Origin: VAZQ01 sp963702695
Lineage (GTDB): Bacteria; Pseudomonadota; Alphaproteobacteria; Rhizobiales; Xanthobacteraceae
Assembly: GCA_963702695.1 (NCBI GenBank)
Contig: CAVPDS010000007.1
Span: forward strand, 1 to 64,000
Reading direction: 5' to 3'
DNA length: 64,000 nt
This document shows positions 16,790 to 26,038 of this stretch, piece by piece. The position numbers and the translations under genes were made by a program. The notes beneath the pieces are model-generated. The model did no database searches and was not told where the DNA came from. It saw nothing but the letters and a program-made list of their open reading frames with translations. Positions within the stretch are counted from its first letter, which is position 1. Each line of letters starts with the position of its first letter.

Positions 16790-17029
16790 CCGGCACCCAA
16801 CTCGCACTCGCGAGTTCCATCTTCGTGGCGCTTCATGGTCAACTTTTCTCCTTAATTGGGTAGCAGCATCTAAAACTCAGTTGGGACTCGGGGGAGTCAC
16901 CCAGCGTTTGTGAGTTCGGAGCGCTGACGTAGTGGTCAGTCGCGAGGGGACGTTTGTGCCTGCATAAGCCTTGCGGGTGCACGACGGTCGGGGGGTTTTT
17001 TGGTCGGTCAGGCTGGGGTAACGGGGCAT

Positions 17030-18022
17030 ATGGCAGGGTCGCGGCCGCGAGGCGGCGCGATTTACTTGCCGCGCATCGCCGATTGGCGTCCCAGCATTCC
17101 GCTGGGTCGAAACCGCCGGGCATGGTTCTCCGCCAGCGCGCTCATCGTCGCTTCGGTTGCGACCTTCGGTCTGCTGGAAAAAACCCGCCAAGCTTCGGCG
17201 CTCGCCCCGCCGCCCTCACAAACTTCGATTCATATCGAGCGGCAGCAGGCTCTCGGCTTCTCCGATCGCTGGACCTATCCCGAAATCGTCGCGATCGAGG
17301 AAGACCTGGACGACGACGCGACCAGCTACCGCAAGCCGATCAAGACCATCCGTTTCGCCAAATTCAACGTCCAGCCGGAGTCCACTCCGGCACCGCCTCA
17401 AGCGGCCGTTCTGGACGAATTCGATACGTCGAGCGACCTGAAAACCGCCTCCGTGGCGCATATGGACGAAGTCACGCAGTACCTCTGGGAGGTATATGAG
17501 CGCGCGCCGACCAAGAAGGACGGCTCGGGAGATTTCACCTGGAAGGATCCGGCGGCCGCGAAGCGGCTTGGCATGTCGATGCCGGAATACGTCATCGGCG
17601 GCATGGACCCGGATTTCCGTGAGCAGCTCTATCATGCCGGCCGCGCCCTCGATGCCGCCGGGATCAAATGGTCGATGCTGAGCGCCTTCCGCGATGATTA
17701 TCGCCAGCGCCTGGCCTCCGGCTTCAAGGCCAGCGCCAAAAACTCCCTGCACGGCGGCAGCGCCCGCACCGGCGGCTACGGCCACGGCCGCGCCATCGAT
17801 ATCACCCTCGCTGACAATGGTGACGGCGCGGAAGAGGTCTGGCACTGGATCGATGCGCACGGCGCCAAGTATGGACTCTACCGTCCGATGCCGGGCTACG
17901 ATCCGGCGCACATCCAGTCGAAGGGTGAGTGGCGCAAGCTCGCCGTGGCCTTGCGCGAAACCCGCCAGCGCACTGCTGCGTCGCAGTCGAAGACGAAGGT
18001 CGCCAACGCGACCGCGCAGTAA
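17030..18022 (+). CDS. M15-type peptidase (D-Ala-D-Ala carboxypeptidase-like), membrane-anchored
   Basis: About 330 residues. A basic N-terminus is followed by one membrane span (WFSASALIVASVATFGLL), then a long low-complexity stalk and a C-terminal domain. That domain carries SLHGGSARTGGYGHGRAIDI, the H-x(6)-D type zinc-binding pattern of VanY/peptidase M15, with a later His in PAHIQSKGEW. It would trim peptidoglycan peptides in the periplasm. ATG 17030 is chosen, with a weak GGGG upstream; a start at 17000 adds ten residues and cannot be excluded. It stands alone, followed by a repeat-rich gap. Confidence 0.7.
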   Translation: MAGSRPRGGAIYLPRIADWRPSIPLGRNRRAWFSASALIVASVATFGLLEKTRQASALAPPPSQTSIHIERQQALGFSDRWTYPEIVAIEEDLDDDATSYRKPIKTIRFAKFNVQPESTPAPPQAAVLDEFDTSSDLKTASVAHMDEVTQYLWEVYERAPTKKDGSGDFTWKDPAAAKRLGMSMPEYVIGGMDPDFREQLYHAGRALDAAGIKWSMLSAFRDDYRQRLASGFKASAKNSLHGGSARTGGYGHGRAIDITLADNGDGAEEVWHWIDAHGAKYGLYRPMPGYDPAHIQSKGEWRKLAVALRETRQRTAASQSKTKVANATAQ

Positions 18023-18039
18023 ATTACGACAGCCTCAGA

Positions 18040-18365
18040 TATTGCTCTCGTCATTGCCGGGCTTGTCCCGGTCATCTTGATTCAAGGCGCGGCTGCACCC
18101 ATTCAATCGAGAGGGTCACCCCGGCCAAGACGCGGCGTCATCCCCGCGAAGGCGGAACCTTTTGCATCAGTGAACAAGGTTCTCGGTTTGATTCGGGCTT
18201 GTTCACCGCTAAGATTCGGGGACGTTCCGTGAATCTTGGAGTTATGCAAACGTCCCGCGAAGCTGGGGATCGCTGCGCCGCACCCTCGGGATTGTATAAC
18301 GGTCAGCGCCAAACTCTCACTTCGGAGCGAATAAGTCCCCGCCTACGCGGGGACGACGGAGAACG
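18040..18365. repeat. gap filled with dispersed palindromic repeats
   Basis: Contains pieces of at least two extragenic palindrome families: a CATTGCCGGGCTTGTCCCGG type near 18050, and CCCCGCGAAGGCGG near 18143 facing GTCCCCGCCTACGCGGGGAC at 18335-18354. No gene is seen between the M15 peptidase and the alcohol dehydrogenase. Confidence 0.7.
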
Positions 18366-18382
18366 CGTCAAGGCGCTGCGTA

Positions 18383-19516
18383 TTACTCCCAGGGCATCAG
18401 CGAAGCGTGGATCACATCCGGCACGCCCTTGCCGCCGACTGAGCGGATCGCGAGGTCCACGTCCTTCAGCCCGAATTTGTGGGTGGTGATCTTCTCCAGC
18501 GGGAAGCGCTTCGACGCGATCTGCGCCAGCGCCAGTTCGCATGCCTTGTAGCTGTGGCCGCGGGCGCTGTGCATGGTGATGAACTTCACCGTGAATTTCT
18601 CCAGCGGGAAATTCGGGAACTCAGGCAGTTCGCCCTGCACCACGATCGTGCCGGCCTTGCGCTTGAGCGCCTCGATGCCGAGCAGGATCGGGATCGTGCC
18701 GGCGCCGGCGGTGCAGTCGAGCGAAACGTCGACGCCCTTGCCGCCGGTGATCTCCCTGATGCGCTCGAGCGGATCTTCCTTGTTGACGTCGATGACGTAG
18801 TCGGCGCCGAGCTCCTTGGCGACCTTGAGGCGCGCGGCGTCCTTCGACGTTCCGGTGACGATGATCAGCGACGCGCCGGCCTGCTTGCAGATTACGGTCT
18901 GCGACAGGCCCTGCTGGCCCGGCCCCTGGATCAGCACGCTCGAGTCGTAGCCGACGCCGCCGTCGAACAGCGACCACTCGACGCCGTTGGCCATCGGCGT
19001 GACCAGGCCCGCAAGTTCCGGCGAGACGCCCTTCGGTACGTGATGCACGACCGCGTTCCACGGCAGGTACACGTACTGCGCGAACCCACCGTAGAGGTGC
19101 GGCGGCTTCTTCGCCGAGGTGTAGCCGTAGCGGATGGCGTCGGGGTTGGTCCGCCAGTTGGTGTTTTCGCAGTGGCGGTACTGGCCGGCATGGCACCACT
19201 CGCACTTGCCGCAACTGACGTAGTGTTCGACGAAAACGAGATCGCCTTCCTTGAAGCCCTTGCGGTTGGTGAACTCGCGGCCGGCCTTGGCGATATAGCC
19301 GATGTTCTCGTGGCCCATGATCACGGGCTCGCTGGTCGGGGGATGGGCGTAGAGCTTGACGTCCGTGCCGCAGATGCCACCGACCTCCATCTTCATCAGC
19401 GCGGCGTCTTCCGGGATATCCGGCATCGGGAATTCCTGGATTTCCGTCTTGCTCGGACCCGTGCGCACCGCCGCCAACACTTTTTCAGCCACCGAAAATC
19501 CTCCGATCATGGTCAT
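18383..19516 (-). CDS. zinc-dependent medium-chain alcohol dehydrogenase
   Basis: A 377-residue cytoplasmic MDR enzyme that oxidises an alcohol or polyol with NAD(P). The catalytic zinc ligands appear in GGICGTDVKLY and GHENIGYI. The structural zinc site is CGKCEWCHAGQYRHC. A Rossmann core follows with IQGPGQQGLSQTVICKQAG as nucleotide-binding loop. Length and order fit the threonine/sorbitol dehydrogenase group, but the substrate pocket cannot be read. It starts a minus-strand unit by itself and opens the catabolic region. Confidence 0.88.
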   Translation of the reverse strand: MTMIGGFSVAEKVLAAVRTGPSKTEIQEFPMPDIPEDAALMKMEVGGICGTDVKLYAHPPTSEPVIMGHENIGYIAKAGREFTNRKGFKEGDLVFVEHYVSCGKCEWCHAGQYRHCENTNWRTNPDAIRYGYTSAKKPPHLYGGFAQYVYLPWNAVVHHVPKGVSPELAGLVTPMANGVEWSLFDGGVGYDSSVLIQGPGQQGLSQTVICKQAGASLIIVTGTSKDAARLKVAKELGADYVIDVNKEDPLERIREITGGKGVDVSLDCTAGAGTIPILLGIEALKRKAGTIVVQGELPEFPNFPLEKFTVKFITMHSARGHSYKACELALAQIASKRFPLEKITTHKFGLKDVDLAIRSVGGKGVPDVIHASLMPWE

Positions 19517-19684
19517 TCAATCGGCCGGCACTCTAGGACGCGTCATCAACCGGTCAAGCGCCATCTCGCCTGCAAAACGCAGCCTGAGTGCTTAGCTTAG
19601 GCGAGCCCCCGCGAGCCTGCCGGCCGGCAATTGCAACGAAGCTGCAAGGGATGTGATAGGCTTTAGATAGTGACGAAACGAGCG

Positions 19685-20044
19685 ATGAACAAGAACGAGA
19701 CCGCGCTGCAGGACGTGCGCAGACCGGGCCAGGCCGGCGCACTGCGCGTCGGCGCGTTCAAGCAGCTCCCGGAGCACCTGGCCGCGATCGATCGCGTGAA
19801 GGAATGGACGCGCGCGCGCTTCAAGCTGGCGCCCGAGGTCGCGATCCTCGTGTCGGAGGTGGCCTGCGCGCTTCCCGGCTGCGCGCCACTCGAAACCATC
19901 GTCGCGTTCTGGACGGAGAGCGACAAGCGGCATCACTTCAAGGTCTTCAAACCAGTCGCGGAGGTTGTCGAGGACGACCTGCCGCCGAGCTTCATGAAGA
20001 ACGCGCTGGCGGAGAACGAGGTGTTCGGATGCCCGTGCTGCTGA
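19685..20044 (+). CDS. conserved hypothetical protein with CPCC end
   Basis: About 119 residues, soluble, beginning MNKNETALQDVRR (GTG 19670 is an alternative start). Motifs include EVACALPGCAPLETIVAFW and the terminal FGCPCC, so four or five cysteines could bind metal or form disulfides. It resembles small proteins annotated beside nitrate or sulfur metabolism, but I cannot name a family with confidence. Its last 16 bases overlap the following methyltransferase gene, implying co-translation. Confidence 0.65.
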   Translation: MNKNETALQDVRRPGQAGALRVGAFKQLPEHLAAIDRVKEWTRARFKLAPEVAILVSEVACALPGCAPLETIVAFWTESDKRHHFKVFKPVAEVVEDDLPPSFMKNALAENEVFGCPCC

Positions 20045-20607
20045 GCTTTGCATTGTTCGACACCGCGATCGGCGCCTGCGGGATCGCCTGGGGCGATCGC
20101 GGTATCCTCGCGCTACAACTGGCGGAGGGGCCGGCCGGCAAGACACGCGCGCGGCTCCTGCGCCGCTTCCCGCACGCCTGCGAGGCAGCGCCGCCGCCCG
20201 CGATCCAGCGCGCGCTCGATGCCATCGTAGCGCTCCTGCGCGGCGAGCCGAGCGATCTCTCCGACATTGCGCTCGACATGGAGCGCATCGCGCCATTCGA
20301 GCGCCGCGTCTACGAGATCGCGCGCTCCATTCCGCCGGGCGTGACGCTCAGCTACGGCGAGATCGCGGCGCGGCTCGGCCAGCCCGATGCGCGCGAGGTC
20401 GGGCGCGCGCTCGGGCGCAACCCGTTCCCGCTCGTCGTGCCGTGTCACCGGGTGGTCGCGGCGGACGGAAAATTCGGCGGCTTCTCGGCCGCTGGCGGCG
20501 TGGCGACCAAGCTTCGCCTGCTCGCCATCGAGGGCACGCTGCGCAGCGACGAGCCGACCCTGTTCGACGACCTGCCGCCGGTCCGCGTGCCGCGCCGGCG
20601 CGCATGA
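20029..20607 (+). CDS. ogt: methylated-DNA--protein-cysteine methyltransferase
   Basis: A 192-residue suicide repair enzyme that moves alkyl groups from O6-alkylguanine to its own cysteine. The active-site motif PCHRVVAADG is intact, preceded by the helix-turn-helix region PPGVTLSYGEIAARLG and by GRALGRNPFPLVV with the Asn hinge. The N-terminal ribonuclease-like domain covers about residues 1-80. The start at ATG 20029 overlaps the upstream unknown gene. It is a stand-alone Ogt-type rather than an Ada fusion. Confidence 0.93.
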   Translation: MPVLLSFALFDTAIGACGIAWGDRGILALQLAEGPAGKTRARLLRRFPHACEAAPPPAIQRALDAIVALLRGEPSDLSDIALDMERIAPFERRVYEIARSIPPGVTLSYGEIAARLGQPDAREVGRALGRNPFPLVVPCHRVVAADGKFGGFSAAGGVATKLRLLAIEGTLRSDEPTLFDDLPPVRVPRRRA

Positions 20608-20694
20608 CGATTTGCATTCCGCGCCTATCGGCAAGCTGCTAACCTTCCTTCGATCGATGTCCAACGGGACATCGACGCAAGGGAGGATCTCAGC

Positions 20695-21234
20695 ATGGAA
20701 CGATTCATCGCTGATCTGGTCAAAAACTTCGAGAGCGGCCGGATCGACCGCCGCGAATTCTGCCAGACGGTCGCGCTCGCCGCCACCGTCTATGCCGCCG
20801 GCGACGCCGCCAATGCACAAGCCCCTGGCACCGGCTTCAAGGTGCTCGCGATCAATCACCTGTCCTACACCTGTCCCGACTACACCAAGGCGCGTGACTT
20901 CTACACTTCGGTATTCGGCCTCGAGAACATCAAGGACAAGGACAGCGGCAAGCGCGCCAACCTCGCGTTCGGCCCGCCGCCCGGCAAAGGCGGCTCGTTC
21001 ATGATCGCGCGCAACCCGGCGGCGCCGAAGCCGCCGTCGCAGGCGCTCGTCGACCACATCTGCTTCACCATGTCGAACTGGGACGAACAAAAAGTGCGCG
21101 CCGCGGTGGAAGCGAAAGGCCAGAAAATCTCCGGCGGCCGCCCCGGCAGCCTGCATGTGCGCGATCCGTTCGGTTACGACGTTCAGTTCGCCAACATCAT
21201 CGAAGAAGACCCGTTCAAGCACGGAACCAATTAG
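20695..21234 (+). CDS. VOC-family protein with Tat-like leader
   Basis: A 179-residue glyoxalase/bleomycin-resistance fold protein. An unusual N-terminus, MERFIADLVKNFESGRIDRR, precedes a twin-arginine-like hydrophobic stretch ending near ANAQA, so it is probably exported folded. The VOC core has INHLSYTCPDYTKARDFY, LVDHICFTM and DPFGYDVQFAN, giving candidate metal ligands at His and Glu-equivalent sites. It is followed by a paralogue 11 bases later. VOC proteins act as ring-cleavage dioxygenases, glyoxalases or isomerases; which applies is not visible. Confidence 0.78.
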   Translation: MERFIADLVKNFESGRIDRREFCQTVALAATVYAAGDAANAQAPGTGFKVLAINHLSYTCPDYTKARDFYTSVFGLENIKDKDSGKRANLAFGPPPGKGGSFMIARNPAAPKPPSQALVDHICFTMSNWDEQKVRAAVEAKGQKISGGRPGSLHVRDPFGYDVQFANIIEEDPFKHGTN

Positions 21235-21245
21235 GGAGCGCCGCC

Positions 21246-21818
21246 ATGGAAGGATTTGTCGCACAGAAGCTCAACGATTTCGAAACCGGCAAGATCAGCC
21301 GCCGCAGGCTGATCGAGACGCTGACCTTCGCCGCCACGACGGTCTACGCCGCCGACAGCGCCACGGCGCAAGCCGAGAGCCCGCTCAAGGCCCAACTGAT
21401 CAACCACATTTCGTATACCTGTCCCGACTTCAAGAAGGCCGCGGACTTCTATTCGAAGGTGTTCAACCTCGATCAGGTCGGCATGACCCAGCGCGACGTG
21501 GTGCTGCCGTTCGGCAAGAAGGGTGACCAGCCCTACAACGTCACTGCCAAGGACGTGCCGCTCACGCACTTCGTCATCCGCACCCGCCCTGCCAACGCGC
21601 CGGCGCCGGCCGCCGGAGCGCCGCAAGTGCAAGGCGTGATCGACCACGTCGCCTACACGATCGCCGACTTCAACCGCGCGCAGGCCAAGGCTTCCCTGAT
21701 CGCGATGGGTGTCAAGAACGTGCGCGAGACCGGGCCCTACGGCCTGCACTTCGACGACGTGTTCGGCTACGACGTCGAGGTCAGCGGGCTGGAGAACAGT
21801 GCGCTGACGGACGGGTGA
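21246..21818 (+). CDS. VOC-family protein with Tat-like leader, paralogue
   Basis: A 190-residue sister of the preceding gene, sharing the leader design (SRRRLIETLTFAATTVYAAD) and the core phrase INHISYTCPDFKKAADFY, VIDHVAYTI and FDDVFGYDVEVSG. It carries a Pro/Ala-rich insert (ANAPAPAAGAPQVQG) absent from the first copy. The pair probably arose by tandem duplication with later divergence and may form a heterodimer in the periplasm. Metal site partly conserved. Substrate unknown. Confidence 0.78.
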   Translation: MEGFVAQKLNDFETGKISRRRLIETLTFAATTVYAADSATAQAESPLKAQLINHISYTCPDFKKAADFYSKVFNLDQVGMTQRDVVLPFGKKGDQPYNVTAKDVPLTHFVIRTRPANAPAPAAGAPQVQGVIDHVAYTIADFNRAQAKASLIAMGVKNVRETGPYGLHFDDVFGYDVEVSGLENSALTDG

Positions 21819-21852
21819 TGGTGCGCGTGCGGCGCGCTGCCTCTTTCTGCCG

Positions 21853-21875
21853 CCCCTCCCCCTTGTGGGGAGGGG
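21853..21875. terminator. CCCCTCCCC-CTTGT-GGGGAGGGG hairpin
   Basis: A perfect nine-base stem between the converging VOC and NHL genes. The same word recurs near 39424, so it is also a dispersed extragenic repeat. Terminator role is plausible by position. Confidence 0.5.
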
Positions 21876-21913
21876 CGTAGAAGCCGCGGCTCAACGACGT
21901 GCGTTACCGCAAC

Positions 21914-23002
21914 TCATAACCCGCCCACATTGCGGAATTTCTGCACGCGCTTGCCCTGCACCTCGGCGGTGTAGATGTTGCCTTTGCTGTCGATCCCGAT
22001 GTTGTGCAAGTTGTAGAACTCGCCCACCTGATGACCGACGCGGCCGTACGATGCGACGAGTTTGCCGTCAGCGCGATTGAGCACGTGGAATTCGCCGTTC
22101 GGATCGTCGACCTCGATCATGTAGGTCTGCGCCGCATCCGGCCACAGCATGATCGAGCCGATCGAGCCCGGCGCGCTCTCCGGCAACACCCGGAATTCGC
22201 GCACGAAGGTGCCGTCCTTGCGGAACATCTGCACCCGGTTGTTGCTGCGGTCGCACACCAGCACCAACTGGTCCTTGGTGATCGTGATGCAGTGCACCGG
22301 ATTATTGAACTGCTGCGGCAGCGGTCCCTTCGGATCATAGGTGATCTTTTCGTCCGTCGGCGGCCTGCCATAGGCGCCCCAGTGCCGCTTGTAAGCGCCG
22401 GTTGCGGCATCGAATACGATGACGCGGTGATTGCCGTAGCCATCCGCGATGAAGATCTCGTTGGTCTCGCGATCGACCACCATGTCGGCCGGCCGACCGA
22501 GATGGGCGGTGTCGTTCGACCCCTTTCCGGGTCCGGCCGCTCCGATCTGCAGCACGAATTTCCCGTCGCGGGTGAACTTCCGCACCCAGCCGCCGGTCTC
22601 GGCATTGTCGGCGACCCAGACGAAGTTGTTGTAATCGACGTTGATGCCGTGCCCGTCGTTGCCCCAGACGTTGCCCGGGCCGGGATCGCCCCAGCCCTGC
22701 ACCACTTTGCCGGCGGGGTCGAATTCGATCACCGGCGGGGCCGGCACGCAGCATTTCACCGTGTTGGTCACGGACGCGCGCTTCTCCCTGGCATCGAGCG
22801 AGCTTGGGCGCTGATTGATCCAGACGTGGTCCTGAGCATCGACGAAGATGCCGCCGATGGTGCCGATGATCCAGTTGTTCGGCAGCGTCTGCGGCCATGT
22901 CGGGTCGACCTGGAATTTCGGAACTTCCGCCGCCTGTCCCGGCTGCAACAGCGCCAGGGCGGCGAGACCAACAAACAAAACGATCCAACCGGTCCGCAGC
23001 AT
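21914..23002 (-). CDS. secreted NHL-repeat / six-bladed beta-propeller protein
   Basis: A 362-residue periplasmic protein from ATG 23002 with GGGAGG upstream. Signal peptide MLRTGWIVLFVGLAALALLQ, cleaved near GQAAE. The mature part consists of repeated propeller blades with NHL-style phrases: GGIFVDAQDHVWINQ, HGINVDYNNFVWVADN, GRPADMVVDRETNEIFIADG, and NIGIDSKGNIYTAEVQG. Similar propellers include peptidyl-glycine lyase-like and gluconolactonase-like proteins, but no catalytic set is obvious. It is divergent from the Rieske oxygenase gene, so it may belong to the same pathway. Confidence 0.8.
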   Translation of the reverse strand: MLRTGWIVLFVGLAALALLQPGQAAEVPKFQVDPTWPQTLPNNWIIGTIGGIFVDAQDHVWINQRPSSLDAREKRASVTNTVKCCVPAPPVIEFDPAGKVVQGWGDPGPGNVWGNDGHGINVDYNNFVWVADNAETGGWVRKFTRDGKFVLQIGAAGPGKGSNDTAHLGRPADMVVDRETNEIFIADGYGNHRVIVFDAATGAYKRHWGAYGRPPTDEKITYDPKGPLPQQFNNPVHCITITKDQLVLVCDRSNNRVQMFRKDGTFVREFRVLPESAPGSIGSIMLWPDAAQTYMIEVDDPNGEFHVLNRADGKLVASYGRVGHQVGEFYNLHNIGIDSKGNIYTAEVQGKRVQKFRNVGGL

Positions 23003-23016
23003 GAGCGTCCTCCCGT

Positions 23017-23310
23017 TTGATGCATCGTGAAGTGATTTTTTCTTATGAGCCCCGGCGCCAAGGCTATCGTTCATCACCGGAGGCTGCAACCGCCGGGGCT
23101 CTGCGAGACCAGAACCGCCTCCGCTGCTTGCGCATGGAACCCCGATCGGCAACCTCGCGAAGGCATTCCTGCCTTGAATGCCTCGCCTGCTCCTCGCACA
23201 ACGCGATGTGGGAGAAGAACCACCGGGTCCTGTTCCAGGCCTCGCTCGACTGGCTGACCAAGGGGAAGGTCAACGGCATGGACCAGGGACAGATCAAGCT
23301 GGGTGAGTGA
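23017..23310 (+). pseudogene. possible gene remnant ending like an alpha/beta hydrolase
   Basis: The last 35 residues of this frame (HNAMWEKNHRVLFQASLDWL and on) resemble the C-terminal end of alpha/beta hydrolases, where a catalytic His precedes a tryptophan and a closing helix. The upstream part is not protein-like, and no nucleophile elbow is present. I read it as a possible fragment of a lost gene ahead of the Rieske oxygenase. Weak evidence. The rest of the gap to 23633 holds inverted GGGACCCAG/CTGGGTCC words and a doubled TTAGCGGTCCC. Confidence 0.25.
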
Positions 23311-23633
23311 TTGGTGATCCGCGTGTTCCGGCCGGCGAGCGCAGAGCGCGAGCGCCGAGCCGGGACCCAGGAGAAAAGGGACAGCGGTTAGCGGTCCCTA
23401 TTTAGCGGTCCCATATTGTGCTGCGCGCGTCCTTGCGCTGGGTCCTGGTTCGCATTCCGCTTCGCTGCATGCGACCGGGACACGAGGCAGCGGCGACGGC
23501 GCGCCTTGTCGGGCGTGGCACAATTGCATAATTTGAACGTTGAGACCCCAGGTCACACCCTTCGGGACCGCCGGCTCGGACCGCACGTCCGAGCCACGGC
23601 CCTTGGACTATTCCTCGATCACGGACAGGTGCG

Positions 23634-24920
23634 ATGCTTCGCAAAGAACAGAACGACCTTTTGACCCAGACCGGCCCCGGCACGCCGATGGGGCAGCTTT
23701 TCCGCTGCTACTGGCTGCCGGCGCTGATGGCCGCCGAATTGCCGGAAAACGAATGCCCGCCGGTGCGGGTGAAAATCCTCTCCGAGCGCCTGCTCGCCTT
23801 CCGCGACACCGACGGCAGGTACGGGCTGATCGACGAGTTCTGCGCCCATCGCGGGGTGTCCCTCTGGTTCGGCCGCAACGAAGAACACGGGCTGCGCTGC
23901 CCCTATCACGGCTGGAAATACGACGTGACAGGGCAATGCATCGATGTCCCCTCGGAGCCGGCCGAGAGCGGCTTCTGCCAGAAGATCAAGCTCAAGTCCT
24001 ATCCACTGGTGAAGATCGGCCCGGTGCTCTGGGCCTACATGGGACCAGCCGAAAAGCAGCCGCCGCTGCCGGAATGGGAGTTCGCGACCGTCCCGGCCGA
24101 CCAGACCTTCATCTCCAAGCGCCTGCAGCAGAGCAATTGGATGCAGGCTATGGAAGGCGGCATCGATTCAAGCCACGTCTCGTTCCTGCATCGCGGCGAC
24201 CTCGGCACCGACCCGCTGTTCAAGGGCGCCAAGGGCAACCAGTACAACCTCTCGGACACGCGCCCGCATTTCGAGGTCGTGGAGCAGCCGGGCGGGCTGT
24301 TCATCGGCGCGCGCCGCAACGCCGAGGAAGGCAAGTACTACTGGCGCATCACGCCCTGGGTGATGCCGACCTTCACGATGATTCCGCCGCGCGCTGATCA
24401 CCCGATCCACGGCCACTTCTGGATCCCGATCGACGACGAGAACTGCTGGGCCTGGACCTACGATTTCCACCCGGTACGCGCGCTGTCGCGGCGCGAGGTC
24501 GACGCCATGCGCGACGGCGCCGGCGTGCACTGCAAGTACGAGCCGGGCACCTACCGGCCGCTCGCCAACAAGGACAACGACTATCTGATGGACCGTGCCG
24601 CCCAGAAGGCCGGCAAGACCTACAGCGGCGTCGCCGGCTTCGCCAGCCAGGACGCCTCGCTGCAGGAAAGCATGGGCCCGGTCTGCGACCGCACCAAGGA
24701 GAACCTGGTCTCGACCGACAACGGCATCATCATGGCCCGCCACCGCCTGATGCGCGCCGCCAAGGCGCTCATCGACAAGGGCGTGATCCCGCCCGGCGTC
24801 GACCCCGAGCATCACAAGGTGCGCTCGGTCTCGATCGTGCTACCGCCGGACCAGGCCTTCAAGGAAGGCGCCAAGGAAGCGCTCATCGGCCGCCCGGGCG
24901 TGGCGCAGACCACGGTGTGA
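23634..24920 (+). CDS. Rieske non-haem iron aromatic oxygenase, alpha subunit
   Basis: A 428-residue ring-hydroxylating or demethylating oxygenase. The Rieske [2Fe-2S] ligands are C70-x-H72 (EFCAHRGVS) and C89-x2-H92 (RCPYHGWKYD). The mononuclear iron site is seen at D178/H181/H186 in EGGIDSSHVSFLHRG. Layout and length resemble phthalate 4,5-dioxygenase-type single-component oxygenases. It needs an electron-donating reductase, which is not encoded nearby. The decarboxylase-like genes at 26337 and 35704 fit a phthalate- or benzoate-like substrate, but this is inference. Start is ATG 23634, with ACAGGTGCG upstream. Confidence 0.88.
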   Translation: MLRKEQNDLLTQTGPGTPMGQLFRCYWLPALMAAELPENECPPVRVKILSERLLAFRDTDGRYGLIDEFCAHRGVSLWFGRNEEHGLRCPYHGWKYDVTGQCIDVPSEPAESGFCQKIKLKSYPLVKIGPVLWAYMGPAEKQPPLPEWEFATVPADQTFISKRLQQSNWMQAMEGGIDSSHVSFLHRGDLGTDPLFKGAKGNQYNLSDTRPHFEVVEQPGGLFIGARRNAEEGKYYWRITPWVMPTFTMIPPRADHPIHGHFWIPIDDENCWAWTYDFHPVRALSRREVDAMRDGAGVHCKYEPGTYRPLANKDNDYLMDRAAQKAGKTYSGVAGFASQDASLQESMGPVCDRTKENLVSTDNGIIMARHRLMRAAKALIDKGVIPPGVDPEHHKVRSVSIVLPPDQAFKEGAKEALIGRPGVAQTTV

Positions 24921-24973
24921 TCCGGACTGCGGAGCGCGGTGGGTGAGCGGGGAGGCGTAACCCACCGCTCCGT

Positions 24974-26038
24974 TCATTTCTTCGCGTCCGCGCGATCTGG
25001 CTTGGGGCCGGTTCCGCGGATGTTGACGAATTTCGACAGCAAATCGAACCAGAACGGCGCTCCGAGCGACAAGGCAGCCGCGGTCAGCAACCAGCCCAGA
25101 ATCTGAATGACAAGATTTGCAAAGGTCGTCCTTGGAAAGCAGGACAACGGCCACGTGCCGTCAACGCAAGACCATCCGATCGGCAAGGCATGCAGCTTGT
25201 TGCTCCTATCGAACGCATCCTTGAGTTTCTGTTCGTCGGTCCGCCCATCGGGAGAAGGGACCGGCGCGTTCGTAGTTGACTGCGCGATCGCCACCATCTC
25301 CGCGCGCGCCGCGGCGTCGTTCCATAGGGTACGCGCCACATTGAAACTGTCGGCGTTGAACGCGATGGCCACGATCACACCGATGATGGCGGAGATGACC
25401 TTTAGATTTCGCTTGTAGGCTCCGCTCAAGCGCTCCATCGAATCGTCGAACCAAAGCGCAATCTGTTTACGCAACTCATCGATGCTGCCGTTCGCTGCGG
25501 TGATTGCAGTCAGCAGGGCTGTCCTCAAATCGCTAGAGTTCATTGAAGCGACAGTGGCTTCCACTTCCGCAAATCCGGGGACCGGCTGCCTGGTGTCGAG
25601 GCTGCCAAGCAGCGCCAACGCAAAATTCATGCTCGCGATATATGACGGATGGTCGGTGAGAGGAGGCGTTGGCAGCGGTGCGGGCGCTCCAGGGGCGGCC
25701 GCGGGAGCTGCAAGAGCAGCGTGAGGCTTCGGCAAAACGATCGGAACGACGGTGGCGACGAATTTCCGCATCGCGTCAGTAGTCTTCCTCGCCTTGGGGC
25801 CGAGCAGATCGTCGCCCTTCGCCACCGCCCTGCTCGGACCGGCGATAAGGCCATGAGCATAAAATCTTCCGCGGACCCAGGGATCGTCGATGATCGCATC
25901 GAGACCAGTGGCAAGCGAAGCGGCACGCAATTTCAGTTTCGATGCGATGTATTCATTGATTGTCGTGCAGAGCAGACTGAGCATCAGGTACATCAGGATC
26001 AGCCCCATCGCTACATCGAGCGCGTCGTTCTGAATCAT
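24974..26038 (-). CDS. hypothetical membrane protein
   Basis: A 354-residue protein with an N-terminal membrane helix (MGLILMYLMLSLLCTTI), a Pro/Ala-rich linker near residues 105-130, a second span (VISAIIGVIVAIAF) and a final one (ILGWLLTAAALSLGAPFWF). The start MIQNDALDVAMGLILMYL and the end APFWFDLLSKFVNIRG match a conserved bacterial family of unknown function. It is convergent with the Rieske gene and divergent from the next binding-fold protein. No catalytic motif is visible. Confidence 0.75.
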   Translation of the reverse strand: MIQNDALDVAMGLILMYLMLSLLCTTINEYIASKLKLRAASLATGLDAIIDDPWVRGRFYAHGLIAGPSRAVAKGDDLLGPKARKTTDAMRKFVATVVPIVLPKPHAALAAPAAAPGAPAPLPTPPLTDHPSYIASMNFALALLGSLDTRQPVPGFAEVEATVASMNSSDLRTALLTAITAANGSIDELRKQIALWFDDSMERLSGAYKRNLKVISAIIGVIVAIAFNADSFNVARTLWNDAAARAEMVAIAQSTTNAPVPSPDGRTDEQKLKDAFDRSNKLHALPIGWSCVDGTWPLSCFPRTTFANLVIQILGWLLTAAALSLGAPFWFDLLSKFVNIRGTGPKPDRADAKK

